Assembly: GCF_037023755.1 (NCBI RefSeq)
Contig: NZ_CP146100.1
Span: 62,001-126,000 of the forward strand
Source: Saccharopolyspora sp. SCSIO 74807
Lineage (GTDB): Bacteria > Actinomycetota > Actinomycetes > Mycobacteriales > Pseudonocardiaceae
Length of the DNA stretch: 64,000 bases
Direction of reading: 5' to 3'
Shown: positions 18,739 to 27,359 of the stretch, piece after piece
Position numbering within the stretch: position 1 is the stretch's first letter
Layout: the number at the start of each line of letters is the position of its first letter
Notes under the pieces: generated by a model
The model's input: only the letters and a program-made list of their open reading frames with translations
What the model was told of the DNA's origin: nothing
Databases searched by the model: none
Program-made: the position numbers and the translations under genes

Positions 18739-20031
18739 ATGCAGCTCGCCGACACCCCGACCCGGCCGCCGCGGAAAGACCTGATCAAGGCGTTCACCGC
18801 CGCGCTGTCCGGCACCTCGCTGGAGTGGTACGACTTCGCCGCCTATTCGGTCGCCTCCGCCCTGGTCTTCGGCGACCTGTTCTTCCCCAGCCAAGACCCG
18901 CTCTCCGGCACGTTGCTGGCGTTCTCCACCTACGCCGTCGGATACCTGTCCCGGCCGTTGGGCGGTTTCGTGTTCGGCCGCCTCGGCGACGTGCTCGGGC
19001 GCAAGCAGGTTCTGGTGACGACGCTGCTGCTCACCGGCATCGCGACGGTGCTGATCGGCCTGCTGCCCACGCACGGCCAGGTCGGTTCGCTCGGCGCGGT
19101 GCTGCTGGTGACGCTGCGGTTCGCGCAAGGCGTCGGCATCGGCGGCGAATGGGGCGGCGCGGTGCTGCTCTCCAGCGAGTTCGGCAGCGACAAGCAGCGC
19201 GGCTTCTGGGCATCCGCCGCGCAGATCGGCCCGCCTGCGGGGAACCTGCTGGCCAACGGGGTGCTGGCAGCGCTGGCGGCGTTGTTGAGCACGCAGCAGT
19301 TCATGGCGTGGGGCTGGCGGATCGCGTTCCTGCTCTCGGCGGTGCTGGTGATCTTCGGACTCTGGATCCGGGTGCGGCTCGAGGAGACACCGGTCTTCCA
19401 GCAGCTCAAGCGCGAAGGCGAGCAGTCTTCCGCACCACTGCGCGAGGTGTTCACCCGCGAACCCCGCGCGCTGCTCGCGGCGATCCTTTCCCGGGTCGGG
19501 CCGGATGTGCTCTACGCGCTGTTCACGGTCTTCGTGCTCACCTACGCCACCAAGGAGCTCGGTCTGCCGCAGAGCTGGGCGGTCGCCGGCGTCATGCTCG
19601 GTTCCACTTGCCAGCTCGCGCTCATCCCGGTCGCCGGCTGGCTGTCCGATCGCTGGGGGCGCCGCCGGGTCTACGCGCTCGGGGCTGTCGGCGGCGCGGT
19701 GTGGCCGTTCCTGTTCTTCCCGCTGATCGGCGGTGGTTCAGCGCCGATGCTGGTGGTCGGTGTCGTCGTCGGGCTGCTGTGGCATTCGCTGATGTACGGG
19801 CCGCAGGGCGCTTTCGTCTCCGAGCAGTTCAGTCCGCGGCTGCGCTACACCGGTTGTTCGCTGGCCTACACGCTGGCCGGAGTGATCGGCGGCGCGTTGG
19901 CTCCGCTGCTGTTCACCTCGCTGTTCGCGTACTTCGACAGCTGGATCGCACCGGCCTGCTACCTGTTCGGGACGTGCGTGGTGACGCTGGCCGGACTGGC
20001 GATCAGCCCGCGAGCAGCACGTGCCGAGTAG
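18739..20031 (+). CDS. MFS transporter, metabolite:H+ symporter (MHS) family
   Basis: Protein of 430 residues with about twelve membrane helices. MHS-family signatures are visible: SGTSLEWYDFAAYS in the first helix, RPLGGFVFGRLGDVLGRK between helices 2 and 3, FAQGVGIGGEWGGAVLLSSE and WLSDRWGRRRVYALG in the second half. The family imports organic acids and betaines such as citrate, shikimate, alpha-ketoglutarate and proline. ATG 18739 has AAGGA upstream. It should import the substrate metabolised by the neighbouring DUF2848 and nitrilase-family enzymes. Its 3' end overlaps the convergent gntR gene by 29 bp. Confidence 0.88.
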   Translation: MQLADTPTRPPRKDLIKAFTAALSGTSLEWYDFAAYSVASALVFGDLFFPSQDPLSGTLLAFSTYAVGYLSRPLGGFVFGRLGDVLGRKQVLVTTLLLTGIATVLIGLLPTHGQVGSLGAVLLVTLRFAQGVGIGGEWGGAVLLSSEFGSDKQRGFWASAAQIGPPAGNLLANGVLAALAALLSTQQFMAWGWRIAFLLSAVLVIFGLWIRVRLEETPVFQQLKREGEQSSAPLREVFTREPRALLAAILSRVGPDVLYALFTVFVLTYATKELGLPQSWAVAGVMLGSTCQLALIPVAGWLSDRWGRRRVYALGAVGGAVWPFLFFPLIGGGSAPMLVVGVVVGLLWHSLMYGPQGAFVSEQFSPRLRYTGCSLAYTLAGVIGGALAPLLFTSLFAYFDSWIAPACYLFGTCVVTLAGLAISPRAARAE

Positions 20032-20647
20032 CTTCCAGGTGCGCGCTGATCGCCGCATCGGCCGCGGCGGCGTCCCCGGCGGTGAGCGCCTTGAGGATCG
20101 CGTCGTGCTCGTCGAGCACCGCGTTGCGGCGGTTGGCGGCCGAGAACAGGGCGACGATGCCCGCGCGCACTTGGCGCGCCCGCAGCCCGTCGTAGCTCTT
20201 GTTCAGCATGTCGTTGCCGACCGCGTGGACCAGCGCGGTGTGGAACCGGTGGTCGAGGTCGATGAACCTCCGCGTGTCGGCATCGGCCGGTATCGCCCGC
20301 TGCTCGTCGAGTTCGGTGCGCATCGCCGCGAGCGGAACGGTGCCGAGCTCCAGGGCCCTGCGCGCGGAGTACTGCTCGATCATGCCGCGCAGCTCGAACA
20401 GCTCCCGGATCTCGCGCCCGCCCACCGGTGCGATGTAAGCGCCGCGTTTGGGCACCAGCTGCACGAGTTCCTCGGCGGCCAGCAGCAGCAGCGCTTCGCG
20501 GATCGGCGTGCGGGACACTCCGATGTCGTCGGCGAGCGCCTGCTCGTTCACGAACCGGCCCTGCATGGCGGGATCGCTGAGCACGGCGTCTTTGAGATGC
20601 TCGTAAGCGAGCTGGCGTCCCGAGGTCAACGGTGGCTCCTCGCGCAT
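20003..20647 (-). CDS. GntR-family regulator, FCD (FadR) subfamily
   Basis: 214 residues from ATG 20647 (GTG 20653 also possible). The N-terminal winged helix contains GRFVNEQALADDIGVSRTPIREAL; the C-terminal FCD effector domain contains ELFELRGMIEQYSARRA, DLDHRFHTALV and the metal-binding His of DEHDAILKAL and ISAHLEATR. FCD regulators usually bind carboxylic acids and repress catabolic operons. Its gene is divergent from the amidase, with an operator-like sequence between them matching one in front of the transporter. It is therefore the likely repressor of the whole four-gene unit including itself. Confidence 0.9.
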   Translation of the reverse strand: MREEPPLTSGRQLAYEHLKDAVLSDPAMQGRFVNEQALADDIGVSRTPIREALLLLAAEELVQLVPKRGAYIAPVGGREIRELFELRGMIEQYSARRALELGTVPLAAMRTELDEQRAIPADADTRRFIDLDHRFHTALVHAVGNDMLNKSYDGLRARQVRAGIVALFSAANRRNAVLDEHDAILKALTAGDAAAADAAISAHLEATRHVLLAG

Positions 20648-20660
20648 GTTCACCGACGTT

Positions 20661-20677
20661 GCATATTGCTGGTATAC
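20661..20677. promoter_or_regulatory. Predicted GntR operator, site 2
   Basis: GCATAT-N5-GTATAC in the divergent gntR/amidase region, matching site 1 at 18656-18672. It starts 14 bp upstream of the gntR ATG, compatible with autorepression. Confidence 0.6.
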
Positions 20678-20708
20678 AACAGTGTAGAGGCGAAGGAAGG
20701 CGGAACCC

Positions 20709-21500
20709 ATGCGCGTGGCGCTGTGCCAGATCGTGTCCACTCCCGAGCCGGCGGCGAACCTGGAACTCGTCGCAGACGGCGTGCGCCGGGCCGCCGAGTC
20801 CGGCGCGGACCTCGCGGTGTTCCCGGAGGCCACGATGGCCTGCTTCGGCACGAAGCTGGGCCCGCTGGCCGAACCGCTGGACGGCCCGTGGGCGAGCGAG
20901 GTCCGGCGCATCGCCGACGACGCCGGGATCGCCGTCGTCGCGGGCATGTTCACTCCCGCCGATGAAGGCCGGGTGACCAACACCCTGCTGGTCACCGGGC
21001 GCGGGCTGGACGCGCACTACGACAAGATCCACCTCTACGACGCTTTCGGATTCGCGGAATCCCGCACCGTCGCACCCGGCGCCGAACCGCTGGTGGTGGA
21101 CCTCGCCGGCACTCGTTTCGGCGTAACGACCTGCTACGACGTGCGCTTCCCCGGACTGTTCACCGCGCTGGCCGACCAGGGCGCTTCGGTGATCGTCACC
21201 GCGGCGTCCTGGGGCGCGGGCGAGGGCAAGCGGGACCAGTGGGAACTGCTCGTGCGCGCACGCGCGCTGGACAGCACCTCGTGGATCGCGGCGTGCGGGC
21301 AGGCGGACCCGCGAACCCGGGGGATCGAGCCGAGCGGCAAGGCGCCCACCGGCATCGGCTACAGCACCGTCGCAGGCCCGCTCGGCGCGATCCACGCGCA
21401 GCTCGCCGATGCCCCGGACGTGCTGGTCGTCGACCTCGATGAGGAGCCCGTGCAGCAGGCGCGCGGCAGCGTCCCGGTGCTGGCGAACCGCAAGTTCTGA
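20709..21500 (+). CDS. Carbon-nitrogen hydrolase (nitrilase superfamily amidase)
   Basis: Protein of 263 residues. The catalytic triad of the superfamily is visible: Glu in AVFPEATMA, Lys in YDKIHLYDAFG and Cys in TTCYDVRFPGL. It should hydrolyse a C-N bond of an amide or carbamoyl compound in the cytoplasm. The motif YDKIHLYDAFGF resembles the Nit1/Nit2 branch, which includes omega-amidase and deaminated-glutathione amidase, but the catabolic setting may give it another substrate. ATG 20709 is preceded by GGAAGG. It is divergent from gntR across a predicted operator and converges on nadC 13 bp downstream. Confidence 0.88.
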   Translation: MRVALCQIVSTPEPAANLELVADGVRRAAESGADLAVFPEATMACFGTKLGPLAEPLDGPWASEVRRIADDAGIAVVAGMFTPADEGRVTNTLLVTGRGLDAHYDKIHLYDAFGFAESRTVAPGAEPLVVDLAGTRFGVTTCYDVRFPGLFTALADQGASVIVTAASWGAGEGKRDQWELLVRARALDSTSWIAACGQADPRTRGIEPSGKAPTGIGYSTVAGPLGAIHAQLADAPDVLVVDLDEEPVQQARGSVPVLANRKF

Positions 21501-21513
21501 GCGCGGCGCGCGC

Positions 21514-22401
21514 TCACATGTCCAACCCGATGTCCAGCGCGGGCGACGAGTGGGTCAACGCACCTACAGCCAGGTAGTGCACCCCGGTGTCGGCGTAGCT
21601 GCGGGCGACGTCGAGGGTGAGTCCGCCGGATGCTTCCAGCTCGGTGCCGGGTGAGACCTCGCGGGTGCGGCGCACCGCATCGGCGCAGTCCGCAGGGCCG
21701 AAGTTGTCCAGCAGGACCAGCTCGGCGCCCTCTTCCAGCACCTCGTCGAGCTCTTCCGGAGTGGACACTTCGATTTCGGCGGGCAGATCCGGCGCGTGTT
21801 CCCGGCAGGCGCGCAGCGCCGCGACGACCGAACCGGCCGCGACGACGTGGTTGTCCTTGATGAGCATGGCGTCGCCGAGCCCCATGCGGTGATTCACCCC
21901 GCCGCCGCTGCGCACCGCGTACTTCTGCAGCACCCGCAGGCCGGGCAGGGTTTTGCGGCTGTCCCGGATGCGGCAGCCGGTGCCTTCGACGGCACGCACC
22001 CATTCCGCGGTCGCGGTGGCGATGCCGGAGAGGTGACAGAGCAGGTTCAGCGCGGTGCGTTCGGCGGTGAGCAGGCCGCGAACCGGCGCGTGCACGCTCA
22101 ACGCGCTCTCCCCCGGCATGATCATGTCGCCGTCGGTTCGGCTGTGCAGCACCTTGTACCCGTCCGGGCCGAGGACTTCGTCGAGCACCGCGCGGGCGAC
22201 CGGGATTCCGGCCACGACGCCGGCCGGGCGCGATCGGAACTCGGCTTCGGCGATGGCGTCCACCTGCACCGTCGCCTCCGTGGTGGCGTCCAGCCCGTAG
22301 CGCAGGTCCTCGGCGAGCGCGGCCCGCACCAGCGCGCGCACTTCCTGCGGGTCCAGCCCTGCGGAGCGCAGTTGTGCCGTGGTCGCTTCGGACAGCGTCA
22401 T
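21514..22401 (-). CDS. nadC: Nicotinate-nucleotide pyrophosphorylase (quinolinate phosphoribosyltransferase)
   Basis: 295 residues from ATG 22401. It converts quinolinate and PRPP into nicotinate mononucleotide, the third step of de novo NAD synthesis. Family motifs are ERTALNLLCHLSGIAT, RDSRKTLPGLR, KYAVRSGGGVNHRMGLGDAMLIKDNH, VEVSTPEEL-like EIEVSTPEELDEVL and the C-terminal ASGGLTLD. The reading frame is open far upstream through nadB in another frame and should not be extended. Start overlaps the nadB stop as ATGA. It is the last gene of the nadABC operon. Confidence 0.96.
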   Translation of the reverse strand: MTLSEATTAQLRSAGLDPQEVRALVRAALAEDLRYGLDATTEATVQVDAIAEAEFRSRPAGVVAGIPVARAVLDEVLGPDGYKVLHSRTDGDMIMPGESALSVHAPVRGLLTAERTALNLLCHLSGIATATAEWVRAVEGTGCRIRDSRKTLPGLRVLQKYAVRSGGGVNHRMGLGDAMLIKDNHVVAAGSVVAALRACREHAPDLPAEIEVSTPEELDEVLEEGAELVLLDNFGPADCADAVRRTREVSPGTELEASGGLTLDVARSYADTGVHYLAVGALTHSSPALDIGLDM

Positions 22402-24002
22402 GCCACGCTCCTCACGGGTTCGCGATCGGTGCCCAGCAGCCGGCCCGACACGTCCAGGCGCAGCGGAATGCTGCGCCGCCAGCGTACGTCGTCCGGGTTC
22501 GGATGGTCGTTGCGCAAATGGCTGCCACGGGATTCGGCGCGGGTGGCGGCGGCTGCCAGCATCGCGTGCGCGGTGAGCGTGAGCGCGGCGCCCTCGACGG
22601 CCTGCCTGCTCCGAAGTGGACGGACGATGCCCGCGCGGTCGAGCGCGGCCGCCGCCTCGGCGAGCCCTTCCGCGCTGCGCCCGATGCCCGCGTGCCTGCT
22701 CATGGTGCGCTGCAACAGGTCCCGGTCCACCACGGCCGCCGCGGGTATCGGCGAGTGGACCGGCTTGCGCGCACGTCCGCCTGCCCGCAGGTCGCGCGCC
22801 ACGGCGCGGGCTGCTCGTCCGCCGACGACCAGCCCTTCCAGCAGGCTGTTGGAGGCCAGCCGGTTCGCCCCGTGCAGGCCGGTGCGGGCGACCTCGCCCG
22901 CCGCGTACAGGCCGGCCACCCCGGTCCGTCCGTCCACATCGGACAGAACGCCGCCGCAGGAGTAGTGCGCGGCGCTGGTCACCGGAATCGGTTCGCGCGC
23001 CGGGTCGATCCCGGCTTCCCGGCAGGCCGCGAACACCGTCGGGAACCGGGCGGCGAAACCGCTCAGCCCGGTCGCGTCCAGGTACGCGCACTCCGCGCCG
23101 GTCTCGGTGATCCGCCGGTTGATCGCCGCGGAAACCACGTCGCGCGGCGCCAAGTCCGCGAGCGGGTGCTCCCCGGCCATCACGCGCCGCCCCTGCGCGT
23201 CCACCAGCACGGCGCCCTCGCCGCGCACCGCCTCGGTGACCAGCGGGCGCCTGCCCCGTGCGCCGTCCGCGATGTGCAGCACCGTCGGATGGAACTGCAC
23301 GAACTCCAGATCCGCCACCGAAGCACCCGCGCGCAGCGCGAGCGCGATCCCGTCGGCCGTGGCGACTTCCGGATTCGTGGTGGCCGCGAAGAGCTGTCCC
23401 AGCCCACCGGTGGCCAGCAGTACCGCCGGACTCCGCAGCGTGCCCGGATTCGCGGACCCGTCGAGCGCGAGCGCACCCGCGATCGCGCCGCACTCGTCGC
23501 GGATCAGCTCGGCGACGCAATGCCCTTCCAGCACGGGGATTCCACCGGCGGCCACTGCGCTCGACAACGCCCGCTGCACCTCCGCGCCGGTCGCGTCCCC
23601 ACCGGCGCGGATGACGCGGAAAGCGGTGTGCCCGCCCTCGCGGGTTCGCGCGAGCGGTCCCGCGCTACCGGAATCGGTGTCGAACCGAGCACCGGCCGCG
23701 CGCAGTTCGGCCACCGCCGCCGCACCGTCGGTGAGGATCGCGCGGACGGCGTCCTCGTCGCACAATCCCGCTCCGGCGGTCAGGGTGTCGTCGACGTGCC
23801 GCTGCAAGCTGTCGCCCACGTCGTGCTCGTCGGGCCGGACCACGGCGACCCCGCCCTGCGCCCATCCGGTGTTGCCCGCCGAAACCGAGTCCTTGGTGAT
23901 CACCAGCACGTGCAACCCGAGCTGCCTGGCGCTCAGCGCCGCGGTGAGCCCGGCGACGCCGGAGCCGACGACGACCAGGTCCGCACCGGCTTCCCAGCTC
24001 AT
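22398..24002 (-). CDS. nadB: L-aspartate oxidase
   Basis: 534 residues. This FAD flavoprotein oxidises L-aspartate to iminoaspartate for quinolinate synthesis. The N-terminal dinucleotide motif ([13 protein letters not shown]), the active-site region [58 protein letters not shown] and the C-terminal [18 protein letters not shown] are all intact. It overlaps nadA and nadC by 4 bp each (ATGA), so the operon is coupled. Related fumarate reductases are excluded by the nad context and length. Confidence 0.96.
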   Translation of the reverse strand: MSWEAGADLVVVGSGVAGLTAALSARQLGLHVLVITKDSVSAGNTGWAQGGVAVVRPDEHDVGDSLQRHVDDTLTAGAGLCDEDAVRAILTDGAAAVAELRAAGARFDTDSGSAGPLARTREGGHTAFRVIRAGGDATGAEVQRALSSAVAAGGIPVLEGHCVAELIRDECGAIAGALALDGSANPGTLRSPAVLLATGGLGQLFAATTNPEVATADGIALALRAGASVADLEFVQFHPTVLHIADGARGRRPLVTEAVRGEGAVLVDAQGRRVMAGEHPLADLAPRDVVSAAINRRITETGAECAYLDATGLSGFAARFPTVFAACREAGIDPAREPIPVTSAAHYSCGGVLSDVDGRTGVAGLYAAGEVARTGLHGANRLASNSLLEGLVVGGRAARAVARDLRAGGRARKPVHSPIPAAAVVDRDLLQRTMSRHAGIGRSAEGLAEAAAALDRAGIVRPLRSRQAVEGAALTLTAHAMLAAAATRAESRGSHLRNDHPNPDDVRWRRSIPLRLDVSGRLLGTDREPVRSVA

Positions 24003-25003
24003 TCGCCGCCCCCGGGCTTGCCGACGGAGATCATCCGCCGCACCGACTCGCGGGCGCGTTCGGCGACGTCGGCGGGCACCTCCACCTCGTCGGCCCGTTC
24101 GCGCAGGCAGCGCAGCAACGCCGCAGGCGTGATCATCTTCATGTACCGGCAGGAAGCGCGTTCGTTGACCGCCCGGAAGTCGATCTCCGGTGCGGCCCGC
24201 CGCAGCTGGTGCAGCATTCCGACCTCGGTGGCCACCAGCACCGAATCGGCCCCGGTCTCCCGCGCCGCATCGAGCATCGCGCCGGTGGAGAGGATCTTGA
24301 CCCGCTCCGGCGGCACCGTGCCCTCGCCCGCCAGGTACAGCGCGGAGGTCGCGCAACCGCACTCCGGGTGGATGAACAGATCGGCGTCCGGGTTGGAAGC
24401 CGCGCGGCCCGCCAGCTCCGGCCCGTTGATCCCGGCGTGCACGTGGCATTCCCCCGCCCACACGAGAACGTTGTCCCGCCCGGTTTCGCGGCGGACGTGC
24501 GCGCCGAGGAATTGATCGGGGCAGAACAGCACTTCGCGCTCGGCGGGGATCGAGCGGACGACGTCGACGGCGTTGGACGAGGTGCAGCAGATGTCGGTCT
24601 CGGCCTTCACCTCCGCGGTGGTGTTCACGTACGAGACCACGACCGCGCCGGGGTGTTCGGCCTTCCAGGCGCGCAGCTGCTCGGCGGTGATGGAGTCGGC
24701 CAGCGAGCAGCCGGCGCGCTCGTCCGGGATCAGCACGGTCTTGCCGGGCGCGAGGATCTTCGCCGTCTCGGCCATGAAGTGCACGCCGCAGAACACGATC
24801 GTCGATGCCGGGCTGTCCGCGGCGATCCGGCTCAGCGCCAGCGAGTCGCCGGTGTGGTCGGCGACGTCCTGGATCTCCGGCAGCTGGTAGTTGTGCGCGA
24901 GCAGCACCGCGTCGCGCTGCTCGGCCAGCCTGCGGATCTCCCGCGCCCATTCCGCGTCCGGTGCCACTCCCGTGTAGGCAGCCGGTGCGTCGGCAGCCAC
25001 CAT
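23999..25003 (-). CDS. nadA: Quinolinate synthase
   Basis: 334 residues from ATG 25003 with GAGGAGG upstream. It condenses iminoaspartate with dihydroxyacetone phosphate to quinolinate using a [4Fe-4S] cluster. Likely cluster cysteines are in [18 protein letters not shown] and ASCRYMKM. Other motifs are [36 protein letters not shown] and [20 protein letters not shown]. It is the first gene of nadABC. A promoter (-35 TTGTCC, -10 TACGAT, 16-bp spacer, minus strand) lies inside the start of divergent nrtR, with the shared palindrome just downstream. Confidence 0.96.
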   Translation of the reverse strand: MVAADAPAAYTGVAPDAEWAREIRRLAEQRDAVLLAHNYQLPEIQDVADHTGDSLALSRIAADSPASTIVFCGVHFMAETAKILAPGKTVLIPDERAGCSLADSITAEQLRAWKAEHPGAVVVSYVNTTAEVKAETDICCTSSNAVDVVRSIPAEREVLFCPDQFLGAHVRRETGRDNVLVWAGECHVHAGINGPELAGRAASNPDADLFIHPECGCATSALYLAGEGTVPPERVKILSTGAMLDAARETGADSVLVATEVGMLHQLRRAAPEIDFRAVNERASCRYMKMITPAALLRCLRERADEVEVPADVAERARESVRRMISVGKPGGGE

Positions 25004-25047
25004 CTCGTCCTCCTCACCACCGGAAACGCTGCGGTGCGCGCCCGGCG

Positions 25048-25119
25048 TTGCTCATCGAGCAGTTTTCGCCTCATAATCGAAAACGTGCCCCATCGTAGCA
25101 CCGGAGCCGACCCGGACAA
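25048..25119. promoter_or_regulatory. nadA/nrtR divergent promoters with a shared NrtR-type palindrome
   Basis: A perfect inverted repeat GTTTTCG-N9-CGAAAAC spans 25062-25084. For nrtR (+), -35 TTGCTC (25048-25053) and -10 CATAAT (25072-25077) are 18 bp apart, so the palindrome covers the -10 and ends at the GTG start. For nadA (-), -35 TTGTCC (25119-25114) and -10 TACGAT (25097-25092) place the palindrome at about +1 to +24. One bound dimer could therefore repress both directions. Assignment to NrtR rests on position. Confidence 0.6.
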
Positions 25120-25798
25120 GGGAGATGCAGGTCACGAAGTGCTCGCCGGAGTGCTCCGGGCGCACGAAGGCCGCCTGCAAGTCCTGCTGTGGCAACGCGC
25201 CAAACCGCCGCACGAAAACCGGTGGGCGCTGCCCGGCGGCAGGCTCGGCGACGACGAGGACGTGGAGCGCTCGATCCGCCGTCAGCTCGCGGAAAAGGTC
25301 GACGTGCACAAGCTCAGCCACGTCGAGCAGCTCGCCGCGTTCAGCGATCCCGGCCGCGTGCCCGGCCGCCGCGTCGTGGCGACCGCCTTCCTCGGGCTGG
25401 TCCCGTCCGATGTGGACCCGGAGGTGCCCGCGGACACCGCTTGGCACGCGCTGGACGACCCGCCGCCCACCGCGTTCGACCACGAGCGGATCACGCACGC
25501 GGCGCGGGACCGGCTGCGCGCGAAGCTCTCCTACACGAACCTCGGTTTCGCACTGGCGCCCGCCGAATTCACCATCTCCGAGCTGCGCCGGATCTACTCG
25601 GCCGCGTTGGGCTACCAGGTGGCCGCGACGAATCTGCAACGAGTGCTGACCCGGCGCGGAGCGCTGCAACCGACCGGGCGCACGGTTCCCGCAGGCCCTT
25701 CCGGCGGGCGCCCGCCCGCGCTGTTCCGGTTCACCAGCCCCGGCCTGGAGATCACCGACCCGTTCGCGGTGTTCCGCCCGCCGCCGGGTGCTTCATGA
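25085..25798 (+). CDS. nrtR: Nudix-related transcriptional regulator of NAD synthesis
   Basis: 237 residues from GTG 25085. The N-terminal Nudix-fold domain (residues about 12-150) has the GGRLGDDEDVERSIRRQLAEK segment in place of a working Nudix box: the catalytic REUxEE signature reads RQLAEK, so pyrophosphatase activity is probably lost. The C-terminal winged helix includes PAEFTISELRRIYSAALGY and NLQRVLTRRG, as in NrtR repressors that respond to ADP-ribose. It is divergent from nadABC, the classical NrtR target. The start lies 7 nt after a CATAAT box, so a leaderless mRNA is likely. The longer open frame upstream lies inside nadA and is not used. Confidence 0.88.
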   Translation: MPHRSTGADPDKGDAGHEVLAGVLRAHEGRLQVLLWQRAKPPHENRWALPGGRLGDDEDVERSIRRQLAEKVDVHKLSHVEQLAAFSDPGRVPGRRVVATAFLGLVPSDVDPEVPADTAWHALDDPPPTAFDHERITHAARDRLRAKLSYTNLGFALAPAEFTISELRRIYSAALGYQVAATNLQRVLTRRGALQPTGRTVPAGPSGGRPPALFRFTSPGLEITDPFAVFRPPPGAS

Positions 25799-25868
25799 GC
25801 GCCGCGTGGCCGACGTCCGGCGAATCGATGTTGGCCGCCGGGCCGGGAGTGCACGTAGGTTGGCAACC

Positions 25869-26546
25869 GTGACCGACACGTTGCCCCTGTTCCCGCTGAG
25901 CACCGTGCTGCTGCCCGGTGCGGCGCTGCCGCTGCACATCTTCGAGTCGCGCTACCGGCAGCTCGTGCTCGACCTGGTCAACGACGTCGTCCCGGACCGC
26001 CGGTTCGGCGTGGTCGGCATCCGGCAGGGCTGGGAGGTCGGCGACGACAACGTCGACTCGATGTACGACGTCGGCTGCTCCGCGCGGTTGCAGCAGGTCC
26101 AGCAGCTCCCGCAGGGCCGCTACGACGTCTCCGCGGACGGTGCGCAGCGGTTCCGGCTGCTGCAGATCGACCGGGAGGCCGCGCCGTACCTGATGGCGCG
26201 GGTGGAATGGCTGCCGGACACCGAACCCGCCGAGGATCCGCGGATCGGCCCGCGGCTGGACGCCGCCGCCCGCGCAGCGCACGAGCGGTACCACGGGACG
26301 GGCCTGCGCGGGGACCACTACGACCCGCCCGCCGCGGACACCGAGCTCGCCGACCTCGCCTACGCGCTCGCCGAGGACTGCGTGCTCAGCACCGAGGACC
26401 GCCAAGAGCTGCTGGCCGAGACCGACCCGCTGGCGCGGCTGCGGCTGGTGCGACGACTGCTGGTGCGGGAGGCCGAGTTCCTGCGCGAGCTGCGGGCCAT
26501 CCCGGCTCCGCTGGCCGAGTTCACCGAAGGCACCAGCGTGAACTGA
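25869..26546 (+). CDS. Lon substrate-binding (LON) domain protein
   Basis: 225 residues from GTG 25869; the open frame extends to 25788 but that part reads as upstream sequence. The protein begins directly with the LON N-terminal domain: TLPLFPLSTVLLPGAALPLHIFESRYRQL is the characteristic opening, followed by FGVVGIRQGWEVG and a helical C-terminal half (DRQELLAETDPLARLRLVRRLL). There is no ATPase or peptidase domain, so it is the stand-alone LON-domain type whose role is unknown (possibly recognition of unfolded protein). It runs in the same direction as nrtR, 70 bp behind it. Confidence 0.88.
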   Translation: MTDTLPLFPLSTVLLPGAALPLHIFESRYRQLVLDLVNDVVPDRRFGVVGIRQGWEVGDDNVDSMYDVGCSARLQQVQQLPQGRYDVSADGAQRFRLLQIDREAAPYLMARVEWLPDTEPAEDPRIGPRLDAAARAAHERYHGTGLRGDHYDPPAADTELADLAYALAEDCVLSTEDRQELLAETDPLARLRLVRRLLVREAEFLRELRAIPAPLAEFTEGTSVN

Positions 26547-26552
26547 ACCGGC

Positions 26553-27134
26553 TCAAGGCCGCCTGCCGAGGTCGTCGAAACCGTTCCAGGACGCCGCGAA
26601 GCCGTAACCGAGCGCGACCCCCAGCGGCTGCACCAGCACTGCCCACGGCGTCGAAACCTCCGGCGCCACGGTGATCTGCCCGCCGGCCCGCGGCGCGGCA
26701 GGCAGCGGGTAGAGATCGCCCGCGAACGTCGCCCCCATCCGCATCGCCAGCCACGCCGCCACCAGCGAACCGAGCACCGCGCCGATCAGCAGCACCGGCC
26801 CGCGCCGCCCGCGCACCGCCCACAGCACGCCCGCGGTCACCAGCCCGGCGGCGAACGTCAGCAGCAGGAACAGCCCGACCGCGTCGAACCGGTGGTAGCT
26901 CTCCGTGACCTGCGCCGGAACCGGGTTGCCGCTGCTGCTGAGCAAGGCGAGCTCCGGTGGCGCCAGCCGCGACCACAGCCAGCCGAGCGGCAGCCCCAGC
27001 AACGCCACGAGGGACAGCGCGCTCAGCGCGGGCAGCAGGTCGGCGCGAACCACCACGCGCGGGATCCGCGCGGATGGTTCCGGACCCGCCGCCCCTGCGG
27101 GCTCCGGTCCGGTTTCGACCGCGTCCGAAGGCAA
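26553..27134 (-). CDS. DUF2567-type membrane protein
   Basis: 193 residues from TTG 27134, preceded by GAGGAGGGA at suitable spacing. After an acidic N terminus there are four hydrophobic segments: ALSALSLVALLGLPLGWLW, VGLFLLLTFAAGLVTAGVLW, PVLLIGAVLGSLVAAWLAM and a C-terminal WAVLVQPLGVALGYGFA. Composition and layout fit the DUF2567 family found next to nad/bio genes in actinobacteria. No function is known. It converges on the LON-domain gene, the stops lying 6 bp apart. Confidence 0.7.
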   Translation of the reverse strand: MPSDAVETGPEPAGAAGPEPSARIPRVVVRADLLPALSALSLVALLGLPLGWLWSRLAPPELALLSSSGNPVPAQVTESYHRFDAVGLFLLLTFAAGLVTAGVLWAVRGRRGPVLLIGAVLGSLVAAWLAMRMGATFAGDLYPLPAAPRAGGQITVAPEVSTPWAVLVQPLGVALGYGFAASWNGFDDLGRRP

Positions 27135-27359
27135 TCGCCGTCCCTCCTCGATGTGCGCTCAGGGTTGTCCGGATCCGCGGCGGCGCCGCGTGCGGTGCGG
27201 AGGCGCCGGCCGACCCGCCGATCGACCCGAGACGCGGGGCGCCTCTGAACACCTTTCAGCACCCTAGCGGGTGATCACCGACAGCCGTGCGGCCGCGGCG
27301 CGAGCATCCTCTATTCTGCGCGGGCGCCCTGTCCCCCACCGCCGAAGGATCGAACTCAC

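Noticed and set aside
21514-23520. A 668-codon minus-strand frame leading into nadC
   Set aside because: The upstream part overlaps nadB in another frame and has shadow composition; nadC starts at 22401 with a normal N terminus and ATGA overlap.
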